Below are positions 15,667-24,556 of a stretch of 64,000 bases of DNA, in pieces. Under the pieces are notes generated by a model that saw nothing but the letters and a program-made list of their open reading frames with translations, had not been told where the DNA came from and ran no database searches. Within the stretch, counting starts at the first letter, position 1. Each line of letters begins with the position of its first letter. A program made the translations under genes and the position numbers. Origin of the DNA: Hoeflea_A sp039025395 (lineage in GTDB: Bacteria; Pseudomonadota; Alphaproteobacteria; Rhizobiales; Rhizobiaceae). The DNA is taken from contig JBCCOK010000014.1 of the NCBI GenBank assembly GCA_039025395.1, positions 1 through 64,000 on the forward strand, read 5' to 3'.

Positions 15667-17868
15667 ATGTCCGACAATAACAAAGAAACCACAGGCCTTT
15701 GCCCTGTCATGCACGGCAGTACCTCACTCGGCGCCAGATCGAACCGCGACTGGTGGCCAAATCAACTGAACATCAGGATGCTGCATCAGAACTCAACGCT
15801 GTCCAATCCGATGGACCCAGATTTCGATTACGCAGAGGCGTTCAAGAGTCTTGATCTTGAAGCGGTTAAGCAGGATCTTTACGCGTTGATGACGGACTCG
15901 CAGGAATGGTGGCCAGCCGATTTCGGCCATTATGGCCCGCTCTTCATTCGTATGGCCTGGCACAGCGCCGGCACTTACCGAACTGCTGACGGGCGCGGCG
16001 GAGGCTCTTCGGGCACGCAACGCTTCGCACCGCTGAACAGTTGGCCAGACAATGTCAATCTGGATAAGGCACGCAGGCTACTCTGGCCCATCAAGCAAAA
16101 ATATGGCCGCAACATCTCGTGGGCTGACTTGATGATACTGGCAGGGAACTGTGCTCTTGAGTCGATGGGCTTCAAAACGTTCGGTTTCGGTGGCGGTCGT
16201 GAAGACATTTGGGAACCGGAGGAAGACATCTACTGGGGTCTTGAAGATGAGTGGCTCGACGACAAGCGCTACAGCGGCGACCGTGAACTTGAGAACCCTC
16301 TGGCAGCGGTGCAGATGGGACTGATCTACGTCAACCCGGAGGGACCGAATGGAAATCCGGACCCGGTCGCGGCCGCAAGGGACATTCGTGAAACGTTTGC
16401 ACGCATGGCGATGAACGATGAGGAGACTGTCGCTCTGATTGCTGGCGGACACACCTTCGGGAAGACCCATGGCGCCGGCGATGCTGCCCTTGTTGGCCCG
16501 GAACCGGAAGCAGCCGGGCTCGAAGAACAGGGCCTTGGCTGGCGCAGCGCTTATGGCTCCGGCATGGGCGGCGACGCTATCGGCAGTGGCCTTGAGGTCA
16601 CCTGGACAACGACGCCAACCAAATGGAGCGGCAATTTCTTCTGGAACCTTTTTGGCTATGAATGGGAGCAGACGAAGAGTCCGGCCGGTGCCATTCAGTG
16701 GATACCCAAGGGTGGTGCGGGCGCCAATACGGTGCCTGACGCGCACGATCCGTCCAAGCACCATACACCGTCGATGCTTACGACCGACCTCTCTTTGCGG
16801 TTTGACCCGGCATACGAAAAGATTTCGAGACGTTACTACGAGAACCCGGATGAGTTCGCAGACGCTTTTGCCCGTGCATGGTTCAAACTTACGCACCGCG
16901 ATATGGGACCGCGTGCGCGGTATTTGGGGTCGGAAGTGCCGGCAGAAGAGCTGATCTGGCAGGATCCGGTGCCGCCGATCGATCATGAGCTCGTGAGTGA
17001 ATCAGACATCACCGACCTGAAGGCCAAGATCTTGGAAACAGGTCTGTCCATATCGGAGCTGGTCTCAACGGCCTGGGCTTCTGCGTCAACGTTCCGAGGC
17101 TCAGACAAACGCGGCGGCGCAAATGGCGCGCGCATACGTCTGTCGCCACAGAAAGACTGGGAGGTGAACGAGCCGGCCCAGCTCGCCAAGGTTCTGGAAG
17201 GCCTTGAAGTCATTCAGCGGGCGTATAACGATGCCCAGAGCGGCGACAAAAAGGTATCTCTTGCCGACCTAATCGTGCTTGGCGGATGTGCTGCGGTCGA
17301 GAAAGCCGCAAAGGATTCTGGCCACGATATCGCAGTTCCCTTTACGCCTGGCCGCACCGATGCATCACAGGAACAGACCGATATCGAGTCCTTCGATGTT
17401 CTGGAGCCGTTTGCCGATGGGTTCCGGAACTATCTCAAGGGAAAGTATAGTGTCTCGGCCGAAGAACTGTTGGTCGACCGTGCACAACTCTTAACGTTGA
17501 CGGCACCGGAATTGACCGTGTTGCTCGCTGGTCTGCGTTCACTCGACACCAACTTCGAAGGCGCGGCACATGGTGTGTTCACCGACCGTCCCGGGACATT
17601 GACCAACGACTTTCTCGTCAACCTGCTTGACATGAGCACCGAATGGAAAGCGGTGTCGGACGAGAAGGACGTTTTCGAGGGCAGCGACCGTCACACCGGC
17701 GAAAAGAAATGGACGGCAACGCGTGTCGACCTGATCTTCGGCTCGAACTCTGAACTGCGCGCTGCAGCGGAAGTCTACGCGAGCAGCGATGCAAAAGAAA
17801 AGTTCGTGCGAGATTTCGTCGCCGCCTGGAACAAGGTGATGAACCTCGACCGCTTTGAACTCGTTTAG
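15667..17868 (+). CDS. katG: Catalase-peroxidase KatG
   Basis: A 733-residue bifunctional heme enzyme that destroys hydrogen peroxide. The distal catalytic residues are Arg95, Trp98 and His99 (IRMAWHSAGTYR) and the proximal heme ligand is His262 (GGHTFGKTHG). The Met-Tyr-Trp adduct typical of KatG can be formed from Trp98, Tyr221 (LIYVNPEG) and Met247 (ARMAMND). Both the N-terminal active and C-terminal inactive peroxidase-like domains are complete, and the length is normal. AATGGAGAAATAA upstream supplies the ribosome site. It is divergent from oxyR, the expected activator, and is followed by a hairpin terminator. Confidence 0.98.
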   Translation: MSDNNKETTGLCPVMHGSTSLGARSNRDWWPNQLNIRMLHQNSTLSNPMDPDFDYAEAFKSLDLEAVKQDLYALMTDSQEWWPADFGHYGPLFIRMAWHSAGTYRTADGRGGGSSGTQRFAPLNSWPDNVNLDKARRLLWPIKQKYGRNISWADLMILAGNCALESMGFKTFGFGGGREDIWEPEEDIYWGLEDEWLDDKRYSGDRELENPLAAVQMGLIYVNPEGPNGNPDPVAAARDIRETFARMAMNDEETVALIAGGHTFGKTHGAGDAALVGPEPEAAGLEEQGLGWRSAYGSGMGGDAIGSGLEVTWTTTPTKWSGNFFWNLFGYEWEQTKSPAGAIQWIPKGGAGANTVPDAHDPSKHHTPSMLTTDLSLRFDPAYEKISRRYYENPDEFADAFARAWFKLTHRDMGPRARYLGSEVPAEELIWQDPVPPIDHELVSESDITDLKAKILETGLSISELVSTAWASASTFRGSDKRGGANGARIRLSPQKDWEVNEPAQLAKVLEGLEVIQRAYNDAQSGDKKVSLADLIVLGGCAAVEKAAKDSGHDIAVPFTPGRTDASQEQTDIESFDVLEPFADGFRNYLKGKYSVSAEELLVDRAQLLTLTAPELTVLLAGLRSLDTNFEGAAHGVFTDRPGTLTNDFLVNLLDMSTEWKAVSDEKDVFEGSDRHTGEKKWTATRVDLIFGSNSELRAAAEVYASSDAKEKFVRDFVAAWNKVMNLDRFELV

Positions 17869-17905
17869 CTACCCCATTTCACAGCGATGATCCGCTGATA
17901 GGACA

Positions 17906-17936
17906 AAGGGCGGCTTCCTTCCCGGAAGCCGCCCTT
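17906..17936 (+). terminator. Hairpin terminator after katG
   Basis: A perfect 13-bp stem (AAGGGCGGCTTCC with GGAAGCCGCCCTT) closes a 5-base loop 37 bases after the katG stop codon. The tail is TTG-rich but has no long T run, so termination may be partly factor-assisted. Confidence 0.75.
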
Positions 17937-18072
17937 GTTGTGTGTCATGAAGTTGCGTGTCTGTGGCTCTAACGAAGAGCAATTCGGCTCAAGGGCGAGA
18001 TATAGATGTCTTTGGCGGCCCATGCATGGAGCCCGCTATCAGTCCTGGTTTCAAAAGCGTCTGTCTTAATGA

Positions 18073-18132
18073 TTGACCAACCGGCCGGTTTATGTACTCT
18101 CGTTTGAATTGGTAACAAGAGGCAAACCGGTT
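18073..18132 (+). promoter_or_regulatory. Putative paaG promoter with palindromic operator
   Basis: TTGACC (18073-18078) could be a -35 element and TACTCT (18095-18100) a weak -10. The perfect 12-bp palindrome AACCGGCCGGTT (18079-18090) lies exactly between them, and a shorter AACCGGTT (18125-18132) lies just before the ribosome site of paaG. The location suggests repression by the TetR regulator encoded in the same island. TetR-type PaaR proteins of other bacteria bind CCG-rich palindromes as I recall, which fits, but no binding has been shown here. Confidence 0.5.
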
Positions 18133-18148
18133 GCGGAGGAGGTGTGCA

Positions 18149-18937
18149 ATGGGCGAAGGCCGCGTGCTTGTGGAGCAAAAGGATGGCGTTGCCGTCATCA
18201 CCCTCAATCGACCGGACAAGCTGAACGCGTTTGTACCGGCGCAAAATACAAGCCTTTTGGAAGCGCTGACAGCAGCAGAGGATGATGCGGACTGGAGGGC
18301 CGTCATCCTGACCGGCGCAGGCCGCGGATTTTGTGCAGGGCAGGATCTCGGCGAACGCAATCCGGATGAAGGCCTGCCCGACCTGGGCGAAACAATCGAG
18401 GCCTATTTCAATCCGCTGATCCGCAAGCTGCGTTCGATGCGTATGCCGGTAATATGTGCTGTCAACGGTGTTGCTGCGGGCGCGGGTGCCAATGTCGCTC
18501 TTGCTTGCGATATCGTTCTGGCCGCGAGATCGGCAAAGTTCATTCAGGCATTCGCAAAGATCGGACTGGTGCCTGACAGCGGTGGAACCTGGACGGTCAC
18601 GCGATTGATTGGCGAGGCGCGGGCCAAGGCAATCATGCTCACAGGCATGCCGGTGACCGCCGAGACTGCCGAGGCGTGGGGCATGATCTGGAAGGCTGTC
18701 GATGACGATGCGCTCATGGACCAAGCGCACAAACTTGCGGCAGGTTTCGCCAATGGCCCGACGATCGGGCTTGGTTTGACTAAGATGCTGGTTCAGGCGG
18801 CCGGAACCAACACGCTTGATCAGCAGCTCGATCTGGAGCGCGATACGCAGCGCGATGCCGGTTCCACACCGGATTACGCAGAAGGCGTCAACGCGTTTCT
18901 AGAGAAGCGCGAAGCGCGGTTCACCGGAAAGCGATAG
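18149..18937 (+). CDS. paaG: Ring-opening isomerase PaaG (epoxyphenylacetyl-CoA isomerase)
   Basis: A 262-residue crotonase-fold enzyme. The oxyanion-hole segments are FCAGQDLGER and NGVAAGAGANVALACDI, and the catalytic acidic residue lies in FAKIGLVPDSGGTW. In the aerobic phenylacetate pathway PaaG converts ring-1,2-epoxyphenylacetyl-CoA to the oxepin-CoA. ATG 18149 follows GGAGGAGG at 18136-18142, a near-ideal site, so the longer frame from 18131 is rejected. It is the first gene of the paaG-paaI-paaK run. The closely related PaaF hydratases differ in sequence; the PaaG assignment rests on FCAGQDL, VPDSGGTW and gene neighbours. Confidence 0.9.
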   Translation: MGEGRVLVEQKDGVAVITLNRPDKLNAFVPAQNTSLLEALTAAEDDADWRAVILTGAGRGFCAGQDLGERNPDEGLPDLGETIEAYFNPLIRKLRSMRMPVICAVNGVAAGAGANVALACDIVLAARSAKFIQAFAKIGLVPDSGGTWTVTRLIGEARAKAIMLTGMPVTAETAEAWGMIWKAVDDDALMDQAHKLAAGFANGPTIGLGLTKMLVQAAGTNTLDQQLDLERDTQRDAGSTPDYAEGVNAFLEKREARFTGKR

Positions 18938-18942
18938 AAGCG

Positions 18943-19407
18943 ATGACGGAAACGGCACCCGCTCCTGAAACCATGCACCCCGACGAACTGGCGGCGGCTT
19001 GCGCCAAGGAAATGTGGTCTGCCGACAAGGCATCCAGGCACATGGGTATGCACTTGGACGAGATCAGGGCCGGCTATGCCCGTATGTCGATGGTCGTGCA
19101 GGACCATATGACCAATGGACATGATATCTGTCACGGCGGGTTCGTCTTCACGCTCGCAGACAGCGCCTTTGCATTTGCCTGCAACAGTTACAATCAAAAT
19201 GCAGTAGCACAACATTGCGCGATCTCTTTTCTGCAGCCAGTCATGTCGGGAGAGACGCTGACTGCGGTTGCGAAAGAGATCCACAAAGCCGGGCGCAGCG
19301 GAATTTATGACATTCGCGTTACGCGGGCGGACGGTGAGACAGTGGCCGAGTTTCGCGGTCACTCGCGCACTGTGAAGGGAACGCGTTTGCCGGCGCAGGA
19401 AAGATAG
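18943..19407 (+). CDS. paaI: Hydroxyphenylacetyl-CoA thioesterase PaaI
   Basis: A 154-residue hotdog-fold thioesterase with the PaaI signature ICHGGFVFTLADSAFAFACN. It releases CoA from stalled or over-oxidised phenylacetyl-CoA intermediates and so protects the CoA pool. It starts 5 bases after paaG and is followed 19 bases later by paaK, consistent with one transcript. The length is normal for PaaI. Confidence 0.95.
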   Translation: MTETAPAPETMHPDELAAACAKEMWSADKASRHMGMHLDEIRAGYARMSMVVQDHMTNGHDICHGGFVFTLADSAFAFACNSYNQNAVAQHCAISFLQPVMSGETLTAVAKEIHKAGRSGIYDIRVTRADGETVAEFRGHSRTVKGTRLPAQER

Positions 19408-19426
19408 GATTGCGAGGGAGGAACGC

Positions 19427-20776
19427 ATGACACAGAAAACCGGCGAGAGCGACCTTGCCGCCCCGGCCGCAGTGACGGCAGGAAAGGCTGGTGGCCTTGA
19501 TGCAATTGAAACCGCGTCGCGCGAAGAGATTTCCGCTTTGCAGCTCAAGCGTATGCAGCAGACACTTCGCCATGCCTATAAGAATTCGCCTTTCTATCGG
19601 CAGCATTTCGACGCACAGGGCGTACATCCCGATGATCTGAAGAGATTGGAAGACCTCGGAAAATTTCCGTTCACCGTGAAGCATCATTTGCGCGAGAATT
19701 ACCCGTTTTCGATGTTTGCCGTGCCGCGCAATCAGCTTGCGCGGATCCACGCGTCATCGGGCACCACCGGAAAACCAACCGTCGTCGGTTACACGCTCAA
19801 CGACGTCGACATCTGGGCGCAGGTGGTTGCACGGTCGATTTACGCCAGCGGCGGGCGTCCGGGCGATCTGGTACATGTTGTTTACGGTTACGGGCTTTTC
19901 ACAGGGGGCCTCGGCGCCCATTACGGCGCAGAGAAACTCGGCTGCACCGTTGTGCCAATGTCCGGCGGCATGACAGAACGCCAGGTCACGCTGATCAACG
20001 ATTTTCGGCCGGAGATCATCATGATCACGCCGTCCTATATGCTTTCGATACTCGATGCGTTCCGGTCCGCCGGTATCGATCCGCGCGCGTCGTCGCTCAA
20101 GGTCGGAATTTTCGGCGCCGAGCCTTGGACCAATGCGATGCGCGCCGAGATCGAGGAGGCATTCGACATGGACGCGGTCGACATTTACGGCCTGTCTGAG
20201 GTGATGGGGCCGGGTGTTGCCAATGAATGCGTTGAAACCAAGGATGGCCTCCATATTTGGGAGGACCATTTCTACCCCGAGATCATCGATCCGCAGACAG
20301 GCGCCGTTCTTCCTGACGGGGAAGAGGGCGAACTGGTGTTCACGTCGCTGACCAAGGAAGCCTTTCCCATTATCCGCTACCGCACGCGCGACCTGACACG
20401 CCTCTTGCCGGGTACGGCGCGCACGATGCGGCGCATGGAAAAGGTCACCGGCCGCTCGGACGATATGATGATCGTGCGCGGGGTCAATGTCTTCCCAACG
20501 CAGATTGAAGAGCAGTTGCTCAAATGTGGAGGCCTGGCGCCTCACTACCAGATCGAACTCACCCGCGACGGGCGCATGGACACAATGACCATTCTCGTGG
20601 AGGCCGCTCAACATTCAACAGGCGAGGATGCGCGGTCTGCCAGTGCAGGCGAGCTTGCCGGTCACGTCAAAAGTACGATCGGCGTCAGCGTAAAGGTTGA
20701 TGTTCGGTTGCCCGGCGACATTGAACGCTCAATCGGCAAGGCGAGGCGCGTTGTCGATCTTCGACACGGCGACTGA
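19427..20776 (+). CDS. paaK: Phenylacetate-CoA ligase PaaK
   Basis: A 449-residue member of the adenylate-forming ligase family. The ATP/AMP-binding loop is SSGTTGKPTVVGYT (residues about 107-120), followed by YGLSEVMGPGVANEC and the C-terminal hinge TGRSDDMMIVRGVNVFP. It activates phenylacetate with ATP and CoA, the first step of the pathway. A GAGGGAGG ribosome site precedes ATG 19427. It lies between paaI and a TetR regulator. The length and motifs are those of aerobic PaaK. Confidence 0.97.
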   Translation: MTQKTGESDLAAPAAVTAGKAGGLDAIETASREEISALQLKRMQQTLRHAYKNSPFYRQHFDAQGVHPDDLKRLEDLGKFPFTVKHHLRENYPFSMFAVPRNQLARIHASSGTTGKPTVVGYTLNDVDIWAQVVARSIYASGGRPGDLVHVVYGYGLFTGGLGAHYGAEKLGCTVVPMSGGMTERQVTLINDFRPEIIMITPSYMLSILDAFRSAGIDPRASSLKVGIFGAEPWTNAMRAEIEEAFDMDAVDIYGLSEVMGPGVANECVETKDGLHIWEDHFYPEIIDPQTGAVLPDGEEGELVFTSLTKEAFPIIRYRTRDLTRLLPGTARTMRRMEKVTGRSDDMMIVRGVNVFPTQIEEQLLKCGGLAPHYQIELTRDGRMDTMTILVEAAQHSTGEDARSASAGELAGHVKSTIGVSVKVDVRLPGDIERSIGKARRVVDLRHGD

Positions 20777-20811
20777 GATCTGATTTTTTAAGGGTATAGC
20801 GGAAGAGATCT

Positions 20812-21408
20812 GTGGCGAGAACCAAAGCCTTGGACTACGAGATAAAGCGGACCGCAATCCTGCATTCGGCCGCAAAACTCTTCGCCGACGTTGGCTATGA
20901 CCGCTCTTCGATGGCACAGCTCGCAGAGGTTTGCGGTGTCTCGAAGGCGCTGCTCTATCACTACTATTCTGGCAAGGACGCGCTGCTCTACGATGTCATC
21001 GAAACGCATCTGAAGTCGCTTTGTGCATGCGTTGAAGAGGCGGATCGGCCTGACACATCGCCTGAGGAACGGCTGCATCTTCTCATCGCCGCCTTGCTCG
21101 ATTCATATCGCGAAGCCGATCATGAGCACAAGGTACAGATCAACGAGATGAAATACCTTCCGCCCGCACAGCAGAATGCGCTCAAGGATGTCGAACGCCG
21201 TCTCGTGACATGCTTTGCCGCTGCGGTTCACGGTATCAATCCGCGGCTCGACATCCGCTTGCTGAAACCCGTCACAATGTCACTCTTCGGAATGTTGAAC
21301 TGGCACTATATGTGGTTTCGACCCAACGGGCCGGTCAGCCGCGATGAGTATGCCACGATTGCAAGCCGGCTGATTATCGACGGCGCACGTGGTCTGACGT
21401 GCGCTTAG
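20812..21408 (+). CDS. TetR-family regulator of the phenylacetate island (PaaR-like)
   Basis: A 198-residue regulator with an N-terminal TetR DNA-binding domain (AAKLFADVGYDRSSMAQLAE, then VSKALLYHYYSGKDALL) and a helical ligand-binding domain. GTG 20812 is the only sensible start, with GGAAGAGAT upstream. Its position between paaK and paaX, and the palindrome at the paaG promoter, suggest it represses the upper genes and responds to phenylacetyl-CoA, as PaaR does in other bacteria; this is inferred. It is unusual that a PaaX-type regulator gene follows directly. Confidence 0.85.
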   Translation: MARTKALDYEIKRTAILHSAAKLFADVGYDRSSMAQLAEVCGVSKALLYHYYSGKDALLYDVIETHLKSLCACVEEADRPDTSPEERLHLLIAALLDSYREADHEHKVQINEMKYLPPAQQNALKDVERRLVTCFAAAVHGINPRLDIRLLKPVTMSLFGMLNWHYMWFRPNGPVSRDEYATIASRLIIDGARGLTCA

Positions 21409-21469
21409 CCAGAAACGTGATCGACCCGCCGATTTGCGCTCAAGTGGCGACCGGCGCAATATTGTTTCC

Positions 21470-22369
21470 ATGTCTGATTCTGCCCAGCGCGCGCTCGATA
21501 CGCTGATTGACGATTTTCATGCCCAGGAACGGATCCGCGTCTGGTCCCTGGTGATCACGATCTTCGGCGACGCGATCAATCCGCGCGGCGGGGAATTGTG
21601 GCTGGGCTCGCTTCAGGAGCTCATGGACCGGATCCGCATAGAACCGAGTGCAGTGCGGGCGGCAATGTCGCGATTGACGGCCGATGGCTGGCTTACACGC
21701 ATCAAGCATGGCCGGAAGAGTTACTACAGGCTGGCAGATGCAGGACTGGCGGAGTTCGCCGACGCAACCCGTGCAATTTATGCGCCCCGCCGTCATACAT
21801 GGTCCGGCAAGTGGTCGATTATCGTGCTCAACGGGCGCGCGGGCGATGAGCGGGAGGCACGCCGTCGCGAATTGCGCGCCGCCGGTTTCGGCGCCCTGGC
21901 GCCAAATATTCTTCTGCGCCCGGAAAGCCTCGAAGATACGGACACGCTTTCAAAGGGTCCTGACGAGATCGTCTTCCAATCGAACCTCGACAAGCAGTCG
22001 GATGCAACAAAGCTTATCAAGCATGGCTGGATGCTTTCCGACCTTGAGGGCCTGAGCGCGGAGCTCGTCAGCAAGTTTTCGATGCTCTATGAGGCCCTGC
22101 GTGAAAGCGGCCCGCTCGATCCTGTATCGGCGATGGCGGCCAGAAGCCTCGTCATTCACGACTTTCGCCGCCTCGCATTGCGCGTGCCGCATCTGCCTGC
22201 AGAACTGCTGCCGGAAAGCTGGACCGGCGACGAGGCGAGGGCGCTTGTCGCGTCGGTCTATCGGGTTTTGGCAGGGCCCAGCGAGCAATGGCTTGACGGT
22301 TGTCTCGACTCCCATGACGCGCGGATCCCGGCTCCCGAATTCAGTATCGCCCGGCGCTTCGAGTTGTAG
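21470..22369 (+). CDS. paaX: PaaX-family repressor of phenylacetate degradation
   Basis: A 299-residue protein with the PaaX N-terminal winged helix (RVWSLVITIFGDAINPRGGELW, then EPSAVRAAMSRLTADGWL) and the PaaX C-terminal domain (HDFRRLALRVPHLPAELLPESW). PaaX represses paa genes and is released by phenylacetyl-CoA. The ATG at 21470 is preferred over the longer frame from 21434, because family members begin a few residues before the ALDTLIDDF segment. It is encoded immediately upstream of paaA, whose promoter carries a strong inverted repeat that is a likely PaaX site. Confidence 0.93.
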   Translation: MSDSAQRALDTLIDDFHAQERIRVWSLVITIFGDAINPRGGELWLGSLQELMDRIRIEPSAVRAAMSRLTADGWLTRIKHGRKSYYRLADAGLAEFADATRAIYAPRRHTWSGKWSIIVLNGRAGDEREARRRELRAAGFGALAPNILLRPESLEDTDTLSKGPDEIVFQSNLDKQSDATKLIKHGWMLSDLEGLSAELVSKFSMLYEALRESGPLDPVSAMAARSLVIHDFRRLALRVPHLPAELLPESWTGDEARALVASVYRVLAGPSEQWLDGCLDSHDARIPAPEFSIARRFEL

Positions 22370-22381
22370 TCGGAAAAAGCC

Positions 22382-22430
22382 TATATGTTACGAAAACTCT
22401 ATTGACTATCTGTATTTCGCAACATATAAT
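22382..22430 (+). promoter_or_regulatory. paaA promoter with inverted-repeat operator (probable PaaX site)
   Basis: TTGACT (22402-22407) and a perfect TATAAT (22425-22430) are separated by 17 bases, an excellent sigma-70-type promoter. Two 14-bp arms, 22382-22395 and 22415-22428, form an inverted repeat with one mismatch (core TATGTT-CGAAA against TTTCG-AACATA). The right arm covers the spacer and the -10 box, so a bound repressor would block polymerase. The position directly after paaX points to that regulator. Confidence 0.75.
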
Positions 22431-22458
22431 CGTTCAAAACTAGAAAAGGGTCAGGGAT

Positions 22459-23454
22459 ATGTATTCGCAGGGGCTGATAGGCGCCGAAGGCAAGACGCAC
22501 GAAGACGAAGCCTTTCTGGCTGCTTTCCAGGCGCGCATCGACGCTGAGCAGAAGATCGAGCCGAACGATCCGATGCCAGAGGGGTACCGCAAAACCCTGA
22601 TCCGACAGATATCGCAGCACGCCCATTCAGAAATCATCGGCATGCAGCCGGAAGGCAATTGGATCAGCCGCGCGCCGACACTGCGTCGCAAAGCAGCGCT
22701 GCTGGCCAAGGTGCAGGATGAGGGCGGTCACGGACTGTATCTGTACTCTGCTGCCGAAACGCTGGGTGTCAGCCGCGAGGAAATGACCGAGCAATTGCTG
22801 AGCGGTGCCGCGAAATACTCGTCGATCTTCAATTATCCGGCGCTGACCTGGGCCGATATCGGTGCGATCGGCTGGCTTGTCGACGGCGCGGCGATCATGA
22901 ACCAGATTGCGCTTTGCCGTTGTTCATACGGCCCCTACGCCCGGGCGATGATCCGCATTTGCAAGGAAGAGAGTTTCCATCAGCGGCAGGGCTACGAGAT
23001 CCTGATTACGCTGTGCAATGGCACTGACCAGCAGCGCGCGCTGGCGCAAGACGCCTTGAACCGTTTCTGGTGGCCTTCACTCATGATGTTCGGCCCTTCC
23101 GACAGTGGGTCGGTACACTCCGAACAATCCATGCATTGGAAGATCAAACGTTTTTCCAATGACGACCTGCGCGACAAATTCGTTAATGCCACGGTGCCGC
23201 AAGCGGAGTTCCTCGGTCTGAAGGTTCCCGACCCGGACTTGAAGTGGAACGAGGAAAAGCAGGGTTATGACCACGGCGAAATCGACTGGGACGAATTCTG
23301 GCGCGTCGTCAAAGGTGACGGCCCATGCAACCGTGAACGCCTGAAGACCCGTAATCGGGTGCATGAGGAGGGCGCCTGGGTTCGCGAGGCCGCGTTGGCC
23401 TATGCGGAAAAACGCGCCGAACGGGAAAGAGCGGCGCGGATTGCCGCAGAATAG
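22459..23454 (+). CDS. paaA: Phenylacetyl-CoA 1,2-epoxidase catalytic subunit PaaA
   Basis: A 331-residue ferritin-like di-iron protein, the oxygenase subunit of the PaaABCE epoxidase that converts phenylacetyl-CoA to its ring epoxide. Iron-ligand helices are visible as AHSEIIGMQPEGNW, AKVQDEGGHGLYLYS and CKEESFHQRQGYEIL. The length and ending are normal. AGGGTCAGGGAT precedes ATG 22459. It begins the paaABCDE operon behind the promoter at 22402-22430. Confidence 0.98.
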   Translation: MYSQGLIGAEGKTHEDEAFLAAFQARIDAEQKIEPNDPMPEGYRKTLIRQISQHAHSEIIGMQPEGNWISRAPTLRRKAALLAKVQDEGGHGLYLYSAAETLGVSREEMTEQLLSGAAKYSSIFNYPALTWADIGAIGWLVDGAAIMNQIALCRCSYGPYARAMIRICKEESFHQRQGYEILITLCNGTDQQRALAQDALNRFWWPSLMMFGPSDSGSVHSEQSMHWKIKRFSNDDLRDKFVNATVPQAEFLGLKVPDPDLKWNEEKQGYDHGEIDWDEFWRVVKGDGPCNRERLKTRNRVHEEGAWVREAALAYAEKRAERERAARIAAE

Positions 23455-23502
23455 ATCGATTTGACGATCGCCAACCCAGCACGTTGAGCGCAAGGTGAGG
23501 AC

Positions 23503-23790
23503 ATGAACGAGACCGCGACACCCCTATGGGAAGTTTTTATCCGGGCACGCAACGGACTGAGCCATAAGCACGCCGGTTCGATCCATGCTGCCGATGCCGA
23601 CATGGCGCTACATGCTGCAAGGGACGTTTATACAAGGCGCGGCGAAGGCCAGAGTGTTTGGGTCGTGCGTTCGAGCGACATCGTCGCATCCGATCCGGTC
23701 GATAAGGACATGATGTTCGAGCCGACCGCATCCAAGATTTACCGGCATCCGACTTTCTACGACATCCCCGACGATGTCGGAAACATGTGA
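23503..23790 (+). CDS. paaB: Phenylacetyl-CoA epoxidase subunit PaaB
   Basis: A 95-residue small subunit. The opening PLWEVFIRARNGLSHKHAGS and the middle DVYTRRGEGQSVWVVRS are characteristic of PaaB, which bridges PaaA and PaaC in the multicomponent epoxidase. AAGGTGAGGAC lies before the ATG. It ends 7 bases before the preferred paaC start. Confidence 0.96.
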   Translation: MNETATPLWEVFIRARNGLSHKHAGSIHAADADMALHAARDVYTRRGEGQSVWVVRSSDIVASDPVDKDMMFEPTASKIYRHPTFYDIPDDVGNM

Positions 23791-23797
23791 GGCGACC

Positions 23798-24556
23798 ATG
23801 TCGGACAACGTCAATCTGTTCACTTATCTGCTTCGTCTTGCCGACGACCACCTGATCCTAAGCCAGCGGCTTGGCGAGTGGTGCAGTGCCGCGCCAACGC
23901 TCGAAGAGGATCTTGCACTGGCGAATATCGCACTTGACCTGATTGGCCAGGCCCGCTCGCTCTATAGCTATGCGGGTGAGGTTGAGGGAAAGGGGCGCGA
24001 CGAAGATCAACTCGCCTTCCTGCGTTACGAGCAGGACTATCTCAATGCGCTGATCACCGAACAGCCGAATGGCGACTTCGCCCATACGATCGTCCGTCAG
24101 TTTTTCATCTCGGCCTTCATGGTGCCGTTCTGGCGCAAGATGGAACAATCGGCCGACGAAACGCTGGCCGCAATTGCTGCCAAGGCGAGCAAGGAGGTTG
24201 CCTATCATTTGCGCCACACATCGGAATGGGTGATCCGGCTCGGCGATGGTACGCAAGAAAGCCGGAGCCGCATGATCGAAGCGCTTGATGATCTGGTCAT
24301 ATATACGGGCGAATTGTTCGAAAACGATTCGATTGCCGAGGCAGCCATTGAAGCAGGTTACGGTGTCGACGTGTCCGAAATTAAAGATGAGTGGGACCAC
24401 ACCGTTGCAAGCGTTTTGCGCGAAGCAACCCTCGAACTTCCGTCGGTGCGTCATATGCAGACCGGTGGACGGTCGGGGCGGCACACCGAGCATCTCGGCC
24501 ACATCCTGAGCGAGCTTCAGTACATGCAGCGCGCATACCCGGGAATGAGCTGGTGA
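23798..24556 (+). CDS. paaC: Phenylacetyl-CoA epoxidase structural subunit PaaC
   Basis: A 252-residue ferritin-fold protein, the non-catalytic partner of PaaA. Typical segments are LADDHLILSQRLGEWC, ANIALDLIGQARSLY and RLGDGTQESRSRM. ATG 23798 is preceded by GAGGCGACC; a start at 23774 would overlap paaB and add an unlikely leader. The last base of its TGA is the first base of the paaD start (TGATG), so translation is coupled. Confidence 0.96.
   Translation: MSDNVNLFTYLLRLADDHLILSQRLGEWCSAAPTLEEDLALANIALDLIGQARSLYSYAGEVEGKGRDEDQLAFLRYEQDYLNALITEQPNGDFAHTIVRQFFISAFMVPFWRKMEQSADETLAAIAAKASKEVAYHLRHTSEWVIRLGDGTQESRSRMIEALDDLVIYTGELFENDSIAEAAIEAGYGVDVSEIKDEWDHTVASVLREATLELPSVRHMQTGGRSGRHTEHLGHILSELQYMQRAYPGMSW

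Noticed and set aside
16078..16986. A 302-codon open frame on the minus strand
   Set aside because: It lies entirely within katG on the opposite strand; the katG frame carries all catalytic residues.
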